This document shows, one piece after another, positions 8,859-17,763 of a stretch of DNA of 41,758 nt. Source of the DNA: Pseudanabaena sp. (lineage in GTDB: Bacteria > Cyanobacteriota > Cyanobacteriia > Pseudanabaenales > Pseudanabaenaceae); the NCBI GenBank assembly GCA_003249035.1, contig QBMK01000034.1:1-41758 (forward strand), in the 5' to 3' direction. Both the position numbers and the translations under genes were made by a program. Position 1 is the stretch's first letter. Each line of letters opens with the position of its first letter. The notes below the pieces were generated by a model that saw only the letters and a list, made by a program, of their open reading frames with translations, was not told where the DNA came from and did no database searches.

Positions 8859-10055
8859 CTATAGATTTAGGGCTATAAAGCTATTGAGAGATATAGCTTT
8901 ACCTATTTCAAGGGAAGAAGTGGCTGCTGGAGATGGAGCATTACAGACATGGACTGAATTTGGGGTTCTAATGATTAAAAAATCATCAACTAGACTGCCA
9001 TCATTCATTAGTGCCTGCGCTCTTACACCAGCATGGCTAGGTACTAGATCATCAGCTTTAACTTCGGGAATGAGTTTTTGTAAGCTTCGCACAAATGCTG
9101 CTTTACTAAAGGAGCGAATCATTTCTTGAATGCCTTCATCGGCATGTTTGAATGCTAGTTTCCAAAAGCCAGGGTAGGTCATTACTTCGGCAAAGTCTTT
9201 GAAATCAAAATCTGTTTTTTTATAACCTTCACGTTTTAAGCTCAGAACTGCATTCGGTCCTGCATGGATATTGCCATCGATCATGCGCGTGAAATGAACA
9301 CCAAGAAAGGGGAAGTTGGGATTGGGAACTGGGTAAATAAGATGATTAACTAAGTATCTTTTTTCGGGCTTCAGTTCGTAATATTCACCTCGGAATGGTA
9401 CTATTTGCGCTTGAGGATCAACTTGATTAAGCTTGGCAATGCGATCACTATGTAATCCAGCACAATTGATTAAAATGCGAGTCTCAAAGATACCATCATT
9501 AGTTTCAATTCTTTGAAAATTGGTTGATTCTACAATTTTTTCAACCTTTGTATTGAGATAAAGATCACCTCCCCAAAGTTCGATTAATTCTGCATATTTA
9601 CGACAGACTTGTTTGTAATCAGCAATTCCTGTGGAAAAGACGCGAATTCCTGCAATACAATTAACGTGAGGTTCGATTTCTTTAACTTCTTCGGCTGTAA
9701 GTTTTGCGACCTCAATGCCATTAGCTAGACCTCGCTGATAGATATTTTCTAGAAATGGTAATTCTTTTGGCTCAGTAGCCACGATAACCTTGCCACAGAC
9801 TTCATGAGCGATCCCATTCTCCTGACAAAACTGCACCATCGACTGAGAACCTGAACGGCAAAGCTTGGCTTTTAGGCTTCCAGGTTTGTAATAAATCCCA
9901 GAGTGAATGACTCCACTGTTATGTCCTGTTTGGTGCTGGCTCCAAGTACTTTCTTTCTCCAGAACTGCGATCCGCAGATCTGGATTGGATTGCAGTAACG
10001 CCATTGCTGTGGAGAGTCCAACAATGCCTCCACCAATTACTATTGAGTCATACAT
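8859..10055 (-). CDS. lhgO: L-2-hydroxyglutarate oxidase
   Basis: This FAD-dependent oxidase converts L-2-hydroxyglutarate to 2-oxoglutarate. The N-terminus YDSIVIGGGIVGLSTAMALL is the dinucleotide-binding fold, and HQTGHNSGVIHSGIYYKPGS is the highly specific LhgO/L2HGDH signature. LVNHLIYPVPNPNFPFLGVH and GPNAVLSL are further family blocks. About 398 residues is the normal length. ATG at 10055 is preferred over an upstream GTG because AGGTGG precedes it by about six bases. The gene is embedded in the nucleotide-sugar locus, 79 bp downstream of a DegT aminotransferase. That context suggests it cleans up 2-hydroxyglutarate made by a locus enzyme rather than serving general metabolism. Confidence 0.9.
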   Translation of the reverse strand: MYDSIVIGGGIVGLSTAMALLQSNPDLRIAVLEKESTWSQHQTGHNSGVIHSGIYYKPGSLKAKLCRSGSQSMVQFCQENGIAHEVCGKVIVATEPKELPFLENIYQRGLANGIEVAKLTAEEVKEIEPHVNCIAGIRVFSTGIADYKQVCRKYAELIELWGGDLYLNTKVEKIVESTNFQRIETNDGIFETRILINCAGLHSDRIAKLNQVDPQAQIVPFRGEYYELKPEKRYLVNHLIYPVPNPNFPFLGVHFTRMIDGNIHAGPNAVLSLKREGYKKTDFDFKDFAEVMTYPGFWKLAFKHADEGIQEMIRSFSKAAFVRSLQKLIPEVKADDLVPSHAGVRAQALMNDGSLVDDFLIIRTPNSVHVCNAPSPAATSSLEIGKAISLNSFIALNL

Positions 10056-10100
10056 AAAAGCCACCTTCTCGGATCTAAAAATTTTACCATTCTAGGAAAT

Positions 10101-10121
10101 GGGTGATGCTTTGCACCACCC
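10101..10121. repeat. Short intergenic hairpin
   Basis: GGGTGATGC and GCACCACCC pair (one mismatch) around TTT in the gap between the DegT aminotransferase stop and the oxidase start. No U-run follows on either strand, so it is not a clear terminator. It may stabilise or separate the two messages. Confidence 0.4.
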
Positions 10122-10134
10122 CCATTCAGGATAT

Positions 10135-11337
10135 TTATTTCACTACCAGATTTTGCAAGGCTTGAACAATCCGATCTTGATCCTGTTCAGTCATTTGATG
10201 GAAAAGTGGCAACAAGATCACAGTGTCTTGGGCTTTTTCACTTTCAACTAGGCGATCGCATGTTCCCGCTTCACAGTTACAGTTTTTTGGGGCAATTCCA
10301 CAAGACCAAGCTTCCTTTTGATAGGCTGGCTCGCGATGGGTATTCATAATGCCACGCCTTGTAGCCAGCCCTTGATCTAGCATTTCCTGCATTACTTGCA
10401 CCTGATCGTACTTGTCTGTCAGCTTTACCGCATAACTTTGCCAATTGCTTCTAGCCAAATCTGGCTCAGTGGGTACTTTCAATCCATCGATATTGGCTAA
10501 GAATTCATTATATCTTTGCGCTAAGTAACGACGACGCTCAATAATTGCAGGTAGACGTTTTAGTTGTTCACGTCCTACGGCAGCTTGGATGTCTGTAATC
10601 CGATAGTTGTAACCCAAGATGGGATAGGATTCAAAGATCACTTGCTTAGAGCCGTGGCGTACTGTGTCCGCTACGCTCATTCCATGTTGGCGCAACAGCC
10701 GAAACTGCCGATCCCATTCTGGATTAGAGGTCGTTAACATGCCTCCATCTCCAGTGGACATGACTTTGCGAGGATGGAAGGAAAAGCAAGCGATATCACC
10801 GTGAGGCTTACCAATTTTTTCCCATATTCCATTCCAATGAATTTCGCTACCGATCGCACAAGCCGCATCTTCCACTACAGGCAAATTGTGTTGACGGGCT
10901 ATTTCTAAAATTGCTTTGAGGTCGCAAGGCATCCCAATTTGATGAACGACAAGAATGGCACGAGTACGATCGCTGATTGCTTCGGCTATTAATTTTGGAT
11001 TGATGTTATAGGTTTGTGGTTCGATGTCTACAAATACTGGGACTGCGCCACAATAACGAATACTGTTAGCAGTAGCAATATAAGAATGGCTAACCGTAAT
11101 TACTTCATCCTCTGGCTTGACTCCAACTGCTAGCAGTGCTAAATGCAAAGCTGTGGTGCAATTAGAGACAGCACAAGCATGTTTTGCACCGACATAATCA
11201 GCAAACTCTTTTTCAAATGCCGCAACTTCGGGACCTTGGGTAATCCAGCCAGAGAGAATTGCCCTGCTAGCTGCTTCAGCTTCCGCTTCACCCATCCAAG
11301 GTTTGGAGATCGGAATATTTGGGAGTTTCTCAGACAT
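10135..11337 (-). CDS. DegT/DnrJ/EryC1/StrS aminotransferase (second copy)
   Basis: This is a PLP enzyme of the sugar-aminotransferase family, about 400 residues. Visible are ISKPWMGEAEAEAASRAIL at the start, the glycine/threonine-rich phosphate-binding block [15 protein letters not shown], the aspartate of VVEDAACAIGSE (about Asp157), and the Schiff-base lysine in CFSFHPRKVMSTGDGGM (about Lys191). An unusual Cys-rich stretch CGIAPKNCNCEAGTC lies near residue 350. ATG at 11337 is chosen because it overlaps the TAA of the preceding epimerase gene by one base (TAATG), which implies translational coupling. With the epimerase it likely makes a 4-amino or 3-amino sugar nucleotide. The precise sugar is unknown. 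Confidence 0.87.
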   Translation of the reverse strand: MSEKLPNIPISKPWMGEAEAEAASRAILSGWITQGPEVAAFEKEFADYVGAKHACAVSNCTTALHLALLAVGVKPEDEVITVSHSYIATANSIRYCGAVPVFVDIEPQTYNINPKLIAEAISDRTRAILVVHQIGMPCDLKAILEIARQHNLPVVEDAACAIGSEIHWNGIWEKIGKPHGDIACFSFHPRKVMSTGDGGMLTTSNPEWDRQFRLLRQHGMSVADTVRHGSKQVIFESYPILGYNYRITDIQAAVGREQLKRLPAIIERRRYLAQRYNEFLANIDGLKVPTEPDLARSNWQSYAVKLTDKYDQVQVMQEMLDQGLATRRGIMNTHREPAYQKEAWSCGIAPKNCNCEAGTCDRLVESEKAQDTVILLPLFHQMTEQDQDRIVQALQNLVVK

Positions 11338-12302
11338 TACTTGTCTCCTTTGGTTTTTTGTTCTTTCCACCAAGTTACGAGTCTACTCAATCCTTCTTCT
11401 AAAGAGATTTCAGCTTCAAAACCCAATAGCTCCTTCGCTTTAGTTACATCTGCTAGTCTGCGAGCAACAGGATTGACTTTACGCTCTTCTCCATATTCGG
11501 GTTGCAAATCCGATCCCATGACCTTCGCCAAAATGTAAGCCAAGTCATTCAAGCTAGTTTCTACATGGCTCGCCACGTTAAATATCTCGTCAGTCACATT
11601 GGCTTTGGCAGCAAGGATATTGGCTCTGGCAATGTCTTCAATATATACAAAGTCCATAGTTTGCTTGCCATTTCCAAAAATCAATGGAGGCTGCCCTGCG
11701 ATGATTCGTTCCATCCATCGAATTAGGACTTCAGTGTAGACACCATAAATATCCATGCGTGGACCATAGACATTGAAGTAACGCAGCGCCACATAATCTA
11801 GTCCATACATGTCATAGAAACTGCGTAATAGCGCTTCATTGAATACTTTAGTAGCCCCGTAAAGAGTACGGTTGTTGTAAGGATGATGTTGCTCAGTAGT
11901 AGGGAATTCATCAGCCATGCCATAGATTGAGGCTGATGAAGCAGCCACAACTTTTTTGACCTTGGCATTGACTGCTGCTTCCAATACGTTATAAGTACCG
12001 TCAGCCATTACTTCTAAAGCTAAACGAGGCTCAGCAGCACATTGGGTAATGCGAATTGCCGCCTGATGAAAAATGATGTCCACGCCTTCGGTAACTTGCT
12101 CAAGAATTTGGCAATCGCGAATATCGCCTTCCACAACTTTGACATTGCCATGCTCCTTTGCCCAAGCCAGGTTAGATATCTGTCCGCGTGTAAAGTTGTC
12201 TAGGACAATAATTTCCGCAACTTCTTCCTTAACAAGGAGGTCGGCAATATGGGAACCAACTAAACCAGCGCCACCTGTAACCAATACTCGACTATTTTTC
12301 AT
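11337..12302 (-). CDS. NAD-dependent epimerase/dehydratase (extended SDR)
   Basis: This is a 321-residue extended short-chain dehydrogenase of the GalE/WbpP type acting on nucleotide sugars. The NAD-binding motif is in VLVTGGAGLVGSHIADLL at residues 6-24, the substrate block is ASSASIYG near 121-128, and the catalytic YxxxK is Tyr148/Lys152 in TLYGATK. RYFNVYGPRMDIYG and FVYIEDIARANILA are typical downstream motifs. Its start lies inside the end of the degraded acyltransferase, and its stop overlaps the next aminotransferase start, so it belongs to one transcription unit. It may act as epimerase, 4,6-dehydratase or decarboxylase: sequence alone does not decide. Confidence 0.85.
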   Translation of the reverse strand: MKNSRVLVTGGAGLVGSHIADLLVKEEVAEIIVLDNFTRGQISNLAWAKEHGNVKVVEGDIRDCQILEQVTEGVDIIFHQAAIRITQCAAEPRLALEVMADGTYNVLEAAVNAKVKKVVAASSASIYGMADEFPTTEQHHPYNNRTLYGATKVFNEALLRSFYDMYGLDYVALRYFNVYGPRMDIYGVYTEVLIRWMERIIAGQPPLIFGNGKQTMDFVYIEDIARANILAAKANVTDEIFNVASHVETSLNDLAYILAKVMGSDLQPEYGEERKVNPVARRLADVTKAKELLGFEAEISLEEGLSRLVTWWKEQKTKGDK

Positions 12303-12670
12303 CTTCTGTTTTTGTAATGTTTTCTATGGGTTGATATCCTTCACGCCAGCGTAAAAACTTAGATGTTACACCAGCAACGATCGCATAGGCAGGTAGTCTT
12401 TAGTAACCACCGCTCCAGCAACAATAATGATACCTTTGCCAACAGTTATACTAGGAAGTATAACTACATTCATACCTATAGTAGCTCCTACTTTAATTCT
12501 GACTGACTTGATTTCTAGTTTTGTTTTGACAATGGGTAGATCGATTGGCAAAACAGCGTAAACTGATTGCGGAGATATTCCGCAAATTGAACTTCAAAAT
12601 CAGGATCGAGCTTATCTTCTTGTAAGCCATGAACGGCAGCGACTACTTTGGCTTTTCCTAAATCAGACAT
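12292..12670 (-). pseudogene. Hexapeptide-repeat sugar acyltransferase, degraded
   Basis: From ATG 12670 the frame reads MSDLGKAKVVAAVHGLQEDK and EVQFAEYLRNQFT, a recognisable N-terminus of a cyanobacterial left-handed beta-helix acyltransferase, then stops out of phase. A second frame (12551-12366) has the C-terminal coil PIDLPIVKTKLEIKSVRIK, IGMNVVILPSITVGKG and GAVVTKDYLP. A third frame finishes with AYAIVAGVTSKFLRWREGY and stops at 12292. So more than 100 central residues have been deleted and there is a further single-base shift. The gene once overlapped the epimerase start by 11 bases, as an intact operon member would. It is inactive now. Confidence 0.75.
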
Positions 12671-12679
12671 GAAATTCAT

Positions 12680-13780
12680 CTATCTAATAGAGCTAATTAC
12701 GGCTTTAGCGACCTGAGTTTGTGACTCAAGGGGTAGTTCGGGATACATAGGAAGAGATAGGACTTCTTTTGCTACTGCCTCTGACTGGGGGAAATCGCCA
12801 ATTTTGTGACCTAGATCGGCATAGGACTTTTGAAGATGCACAGGGATTGGATAATGAATACCAGTCTGGACTTCCTGAGCCTGTAAGCTTTGTTGTAAAG
12901 CATCTCTCTGGGGCGTTCGCACAGCATATACATGATATACATGGCGGTTATGCGGTAGTGTTATGGGTAGTTCTAAACCAGATTCTGCTAAAAGCTTATT
13001 ATAGTTAGCAGCGTGGGCAATTCGCGCTTCTGTCCAAGCTTCAATGTAGCGCATTTTTACCCGTAAAATTGCCCCTTGGATACCATCCATGCGATAGTTA
13101 TAGCCTTTGAGAACATGGTGATATCTTTTCTCTTGCCCCCAATCGCGCAGCATCCGCATGGTCTGGTTATACTCAGGATTATTAGTTACTGCCATTCCGC
13201 CTTCACCATAGGCTCCTAAGTTTTTGCCTGGATAAAAGCTAAAACAACCAATATCACCAATACTACCAACTCTACGACCTTTGTACTCGGCTCCATGAGC
13301 TTGAGCTGCATCTTCGATGACAATCAAGTTATGACGGCGGGCAATTTCTAAAATCGGATCCATATCAGCCGCTTGCCCATATAGATGGACGGGTAGAATT
13401 GCTTTAGTCCGTGCCGTAATCGCTTTTTCAATTTGCGTGACATCAATGGTATAAGTTACAGGATCGATATCCACAAAAACAGGCTTAGCTCCTGTATAAC
13501 AAATTGCGGCGGTAGTAGCTACAAATGTCATGGGGATAGTAATTACTTCATCACCTGCTCCGATCCCTGCGGCTAGTAATGCCAGATGCAGAGCGCTAGT
13601 TCCAGTGTTTAATGCAATTCCAAAACGAGCTTGACTATAGTTAGCAAATTCTTCCTCTAGTGCAGCAACTTCACTTCCAAGAATAAATTGCGTACTATCT
13701 AAAACCTTTAATACTGCAGTATCAATTTCATCTTTGATACTAAGATACTGAGCTTTCAGATCGACAAATGGAACTACCAT
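12680..13780 (-). CDS. DegT/DnrJ/EryC1/StrS aminotransferase, WbpE/WlbC-like
   Basis: This is a 366-residue PLP sugar aminotransferase. Landmarks are [20 protein letters not shown] at the N-terminus, [18 protein letters not shown] for phosphate binding, [18 protein letters not shown] with about Asp157, and the Schiff-base lysine about Lys186 in [19 protein letters not shown] 13780 has GAGGTG just upstream and overlaps the dehydrogenase stop by 7 bp, so the two are translationally coupled. Proteins of this type transaminate the 3-keto sugar made by a WbpB-like dehydrogenase, usually from glutamate. Together with the acetyltransferase at 14945-15439 this suggests a UDP-3-acetamido sugar pathway. 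A GnnB-like role is an alternative. Confidence 0.87.
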   Translation of the reverse strand: MVVPFVDLKAQYLSIKDEIDTAVLKVLDSTQFILGSEVAALEEEFANYSQARFGIALNTGTSALHLALLAAGIGAGDEVITIPMTFVATTAAICYTGAKPVFVDIDPVTYTIDVTQIEKAITARTKAILPVHLYGQAADMDPILEIARRHNLIVIEDAAQAHGAEYKGRRVGSIGDIGCFSFYPGKNLGAYGEGGMAVTNNPEYNQTMRMLRDWGQEKRYHHVLKGYNYRMDGIQGAILRVKMRYIEAWTEARIAHAANYNKLLAESGLELPITLPHNRHVYHVYAVRTPQRDALQQSLQAQEVQTGIHYPIPVHLQKSYADLGHKIGDFPQSEAVAKEVLSLPMYPELPLESQTQVAKAVISSIR

Positions 13781-14820
13781 GACACCTCTGTTAAATTCAA
13801 TTCAACTAATTGTCCTTGCTTTTTTACTGACTGATTAGCAGCTTCAAGAATTTTGACAATCCTCAATCCTGCCTCACCATCGCTAATTGGGCGCTCACCA
13901 GTACGGATACAATGCAGAAAATGCAAACCTTCAGTACGCAAAGCCTCTGTAGAATCGAGTTTAGGACACCACATATCGCCAGTTCGATAACCAACTAGTT
14001 TCTGATAAATGCTTTCAGCATCATTATCGTTGAATATAATGCCTTTGTCATACACTTTAATCTTTTCACTGGGAACTAAATCATCAAATACAATCATTTT
14101 CTGACTACCACCAATTAGAGTTTGGCGAATTTTGACAGGTGCTAACCAGTTGACATGTAAATGAGCAATCAGATTCTTTTCAAAAAACAGAGTCAAGTAG
14201 GCAATGTTTTCTGTACCACCGGGAATATGGCTAATCCCGTTAGCAGAAACGGCATAGGGCTTTTCTGGCAAAACATAATCCATGATCGAGAGGTCATGAA
14301 CAGCCAGATCCCAAATAACATTGACATCATGTTGAAACAGCCCTAAGTTAACGCGAACCGAGTCGTAATAATAGATAGCACCAAGCTGATTAGTTAAGAC
14401 TAACTCAGCCATTTTACGAACGGCTCCTGTATAGACGAAAGTGTAATCGACCATCAACACAAGTTTTTGGCGTTTGGCTTCGGCTATTAGTTCGATTGAT
14501 TCCTCGGAAGTGGTAGTCATGGGCTTTTCTACCATGACGTGTTTACCAGCTTTCAAGGCAGCTAAAGCCAGCTTAAAGTGAGTAGATACTGGAGTAGCGA
14601 TCGCCACTGCGTCAATTTCGGAATCGTTAAAAATATCATTACAGTCTGTTGTGATCTGAATCGCAGGATAACGAGCCTTGGCTTTCGCCAAAAGTTCGGG
14701 ACTAAAATCGCTCACAGTCTTGACATTAGCACCTGGAAGCTCCGAAAAATTTCTGACTAGGTTTGGTCCCCAATACCCATAGCCAATGACACCAATATTT
14801 ATGCTATTAAAGCTTTGCAT
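13774..14820 (-). CDS. Gfo/Idh/MocA oxidoreductase, WbpB/WlbA-like
   Basis: This is a 348-residue NAD-dependent sugar dehydrogenase. The NAD-binding turn is [17 protein letters not shown] (residues 9-25), the conserved EKP is at 98-100 in [11 protein letters not shown], and the catalytic-site block is [16 protein letters not shown] at 170-185 with His175. Enzymes of this group oxidise C3 of a UDP-HexNAc or its uronic acid so that the neighbouring aminotransferase can act. The 7-bp overlap with that aminotransferase supports the pairing. Bacterial WbpB-type enzymes are known to recycle NADH internally by reducing 2-oxoglutarate to 2-hydroxyglutarate, which fits the nearby oxidase. Substrate is inferred. 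Confidence 0.85.
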   Translation of the reverse strand: MQSFNSINIGVIGYGYWGPNLVRNFSELPGANVKTVSDFSPELLAKAKARYPAIQITTDCNDIFNDSEIDAVAIATPVSTHFKLALAALKAGKHVMVEKPMTTTSEESIELIAEAKRQKLVLMVDYTFVYTGAVRKMAELVLTNQLGAIYYYDSVRVNLGLFQHDVNVIWDLAVHDLSIMDYVLPEKPYAVSANGISHIPGGTENIAYLTLFFEKNLIAHLHVNWLAPVKIRQTLIGGSQKMIVFDDLVPSEKIKVYDKGIIFNDNDAESIYQKLVGYRTGDMWCPKLDSTEALRTEGLHFLHCIRTGERPISDGEAGLRIVKILEAANQSVKKQGQLVELNLTEVSW

Positions 14821-14944
14821 ATATATTTATTAAGAATGTATTTATAAAGATATTATTTATTAAGAGTATTCATAAAATTATTTACAAAAAGATTCTTATA
14901 AAAAAATTAAACTGTAAGGCTAAACGATAAAAACTGCTAAATAA

Positions 14945-15439
14945 TCATGGTGAAGTAGATTTATCGCGATCACGCACATCTCCCACAACTCTCGCAGGAA
15001 CGCCAACTACAACGGTGTAGTCTAAAACATCTTGGGTAACCACAGCACCTGCACCAACAAGAGCATTTTCACCAATAGTTATGCCTGCCAAAATTGTGGC
15101 GTTACTACCAATGGAGGCTCCACGTTTTACATGGGTTTTGACAACAGTCCAATCAGCCTCAGTTTGTAAGCTTCCATCAGCATTTGTAGATCGCGGATAA
15201 AGATCGTTAGTAAATATTACCCCATGCCCAATAAAGACTTCATCCTCAATCACCACACCCTCACAAAGAAAGCTATGTGATGATATTTTGCACCGCTTGC
15301 CCACCGTCACATTCTTCTGAATCTCTACAAACGTTCCAATCTTTGTATCATCATCTATACGGCAACCATAAAGGTTAACGAGTTGGGGATGAAAAATTTT
15401 AACGCTTTCACTCAACTGTACATCTTCATTGACTGGCAT
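14945..15439 (-). CDS. Hexapeptide N-acetyltransferase, WbpD/WlbB-like
   Basis: This is a 164-residue left-handed beta-helix acetyltransferase. Repeating isoleucine-patch hexapeptides run through the whole chain, with the family block FIGHGVIFTNDLYPRS in the middle and SIGSNATILAGITIGENAL then VGAGAVVTQDV near the end. FTND and YPRS are typical of sugar N-acetyltransferases that act on UDP-3-amino sugars. It is the first gene of the minus-strand locus, followed 124 bp later by the dehydrogenase. The order acetyltransferase, dehydrogenase, aminotransferase matches known 2,3-diacetamido sugar pathways. A WbpA-type 6-dehydrogenase is not in the window. Confidence 0.85.
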   Translation of the reverse strand: MPVNEDVQLSESVKIFHPQLVNLYGCRIDDDTKIGTFVEIQKNVTVGKRCKISSHSFLCEGVVIEDEVFIGHGVIFTNDLYPRSTNADGSLQTEADWTVVKTHVKRGASIGSNATILAGITIGENALVGAGAVVTQDVLDYTVVVGVPARVVGDVRDRDKSTSP

Positions 15440-15507
15440 TATTTAATCTAACCATTAGAATGAAATTCAATTTGCTTTTGCGATCGCCTAAATAAATTTT
15501 GGCTCAA

Positions 15508-15652
15508 TAGGTGTTTCGGGGAGGTGCTTTAGCTTAAATGACTGAAATGCCTGATGTGCAATAGTTTTAGCCTCAGAGATCTTTAATGTCTGAAACACCC
15601 AGTATTAAAAGCATTGAGCCTTTTATTATGTTTGACCTCCCCGAAACACCTA
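15508..15652. mobile_element. MITE-like element with TA flanks
   Basis: GGTGTTTCGGGGAGGT at 15510-15525 and its exact complement at 15635-15650 bound a 141-bp segment with no reading frame. The dinucleotide TA abuts both ends, which is the signature of IS630/Tc1-mariner insertion. It sits about 70 bp upstream of the first gene of the polysaccharide locus. The IS630 remnant at the left end is a candidate relative, but the ends could not be compared. Confidence 0.7.
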
Positions 15653-15860
15653 TAGAGTCAACATCTAATCACAGACAATCATTCAGATGGCTTTTATGTT
15701 TTTCATACTTTACACTAATATTTAGTCTTTTGGATAGACCCAATAAAAATCTTTAAAATTACAGTTGTGCAAATAATTACGTGCTCATTTGCACAACAAA
15801 AAACGATCATGGTAAAGGTTTTGAATTTTCCTTTTGCCTATGATAAAAGGAAAATTGCTA

Positions 15861-16704
15861 GGTAGTGTATCACATTTGTTGAAAAGTTCAATGGGATTGA
15901 AAGGAAAACTCATATTTGTTGATAAACAGACCGATGACAATATCATGCATCACAATGGATTTAGAGTAGCAAATCGTCTTTCTGGCTAATCGCTTAATCC
16001 TAGTTCGTAAAGTTAGATGCTTACGTTCAATCTTCTGAGTGTTTTGCTTGCCAATCAGGTGGGCGTTAGGCTCCAGAATCCTTTCGTATGCACCCCAAGC
16101 ATCGGTAAAAAAACGCTTAATGCCAAATGGTTTTAGCAGATTTACTAGCTTAACTAAGGCTTGATCTTTATGTGGTGCTAATACATAAGCTAAAACCCTC
16201 CCAGTCGCATGATCAATAGAGGGCACATAACCATCGTTGCTGTTTTTTGCTACCAACAAAACTCCACGTCTCATCCATCTCTGCTTCTTCGACCTCATAA
16301 AGATCAACATCTAGAGTGTCTAGCTCAAGTTGTTCTAGCAGAGGATAGTTAACCAATTCTATTTCTTCCTCTTTTTTTAACTCTTTGATTACCGTGTTAG
16401 GACTAATCCCCAATACTCGACTTGTATCTCTGATCCCACTACCATTGATTGCCATCTCTGCGATTTGTTGTTTTACTTCTGGACGATATCCTTGATATGT
16501 GTAATCACGAATAAATGTCTTGCGTGTACAGTTAGAATTGCGGCAAACGTACCGCTTTTTGCCCGTACTACTTTGTCCAGTCGTTGGATATCTACTCCTC
16601 TACAAGTTGGGCATTCCACAGTTTCAAATACCATCTTTTCTCTCTTGCATTAACTACTTTTGCCTATACTTTGTTGATTCTGTCAACAAATATGATACAC
16701 TACC
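15861..16704 (-). mobile_element. IS1-family insertion sequence, inactivated
   Basis: This is an 844-bp element. The terminal inverted repeats are GGTAGTGTATCACATTTGTT (left, from 15861) and its complement ending at 16704, with 21 of 22 positions matching including the next two bases. The interior holds a single IS1-type transposase gene broken by two frameshifts. No 8-9 bp target duplication was found, so one flank may have been rearranged. Confidence 0.8.
15888..16634 (-). pseudogene. IS1-family transposase with two frameshifts
   Basis: From ATG 16634 the frame begins MVFETVECPTCRGVDIQR, the InsA zinc-ribbon start, then shifts. The correct continuation GQSSTGKKRYVCRNSNCTRK and QGYRPEVKQQIAEMAINGSG lies in another frame, so one base is missing near residue 18. 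The InsB part AEMDETWSFVGSKKQQRW is cut by a second shift near 16226-16232. Removing four extra bases would join it to IDHATGRVLAYVLAPHKDQA. The rest, FFTDAWGAYERILEPNAHLI and RKHLTLRTRIKRLARKTICY, is intact. It is non-functional as read. Confidence 0.8.
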
Positions 16705-17091
16705 TACTTAACTACAATTACAACTCAGTTCTCTTAATATTGTACTTTTCGACCGTTTCATCATTGCGGCGATCACTGATTGCGACAATTTGTCTGTAAC
16801 CCTTGATTTGTATAGCTGAGATCTTTCTGATGCAGTAAAATGGGTGTAGCTTATGGGGATATCTTGATGATTGTGATGAATATCAAAATATACTTATGAG
16901 TCTCTTATGCCAAGATATATAGGTGTTGCGCTTCAGATTTGAATTGGCAATTTTATCTTATACCAAGAAAATAGGCAGAGAGTCAATATGTAGAAGTTAT
17001 AAGTAAGTTATATTATATTTGCCCTAAGCTGGTCTATTCTGAAGGAAATACCAAGAACTCTTCATCTATAATTTGCGAGCCTCAACATTCA
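16705..17091. other. Gene-less spacer
   Basis: These 387 bases between the IS1 element and the methyltransferase stop are AT-rich. No gene, RNA structure or repeat was recognised in them. Confidence 0.5.
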
Positions 17092-17763
17092 TCAATTTGA
17101 CTTTTTTGCTGTTTTCTTACTTGAATCTTGACAGTTTATTAATTTGCTCGATCGCAAAACTTGTAAACTACCACCTGCATAAAGTTGGCAAGACTCAACT
17201 TTAAAGCCAGAATTAATTAAAAGCTGTGGCAGATCAGTTTTAATTAATTGCCATGCAGTTTCTGTCTCAAATAGCCAGAGGAAAGTCGCAATAGGTAACC
17301 AAAATAAGGGATTAATAGGACGATGAAAATCAATAATGATAAATTGTCCTTCAGGTGTCAAAATCCGATGCACTTCTTGAATGATTTGCTGCAACTGCTC
17401 TGAGTCCATCTCATGCATAGCTGTATTCGTGAGTACCAGATCAAAAGTGCGATCGCTAAAAGGCATTTTCTCAGCAAAAGATTCTACATACTCCGCTTGG
17501 GGCACATTTTGCTTGGCACGTTTAATGGCGATCGGTGACGCATCTAAACCCGTCACATCATGGAAATGGTCAACTAGTTCCCTTGTCGCCTGTCCTGCTC
17601 CACAACAAAGGTCAAGAACTTTGGCTTCAGGATTAATGGATAAATCTTTTAAAAATAAACGGTGAAAACGCTTCTCTCCGCCGACACTGATTGCTGCCAG
17701 TGCAGATACAGTGTCATAAAACCATTGATAGCGATAACTCCAGTCACGTAAAATTGTTGTCAT
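17092..17763 (-). CDS. Class I SAM methyltransferase, UbiE/MenG-like
   Basis: This is a 223-residue methyltransferase. The SAM-binding motif I is VLDLCCGAGQATRELVDHF, the acidic loop is VTGLDASPIAIKRAKQN, and motif IV/V reads DLVLTNTAMHEMD. The segment FIIIDFHRPINPLFWLP resembles the DFHRP element of the MenG-type protein encoded at 26442-27158. Its ATG overlaps the TGA of the DHNA-CoA hydrolase gene by 4 bp, so the two are translationally coupled. This context suggests a quinone or isoprenoid-quinone substrate, but small unrelated methyl acceptors are equally possible. The C-terminus is basic and Ser-rich (SSKKTAKKSN). Confidence 0.75.
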   Translation of the reverse strand: MTTILRDWSYRYQWFYDTVSALAAISVGGEKRFHRLFLKDLSINPEAKVLDLCCGAGQATRELVDHFHDVTGLDASPIAIKRAKQNVPQAEYVESFAEKMPFSDRTFDLVLTNTAMHEMDSEQLQQIIQEVHRILTPEGQFIIIDFHRPINPLFWLPIATFLWLFETETAWQLIKTDLPQLLINSGFKVESCQLYAGGSLQVLRSSKLINCQDSSKKTAKKSN

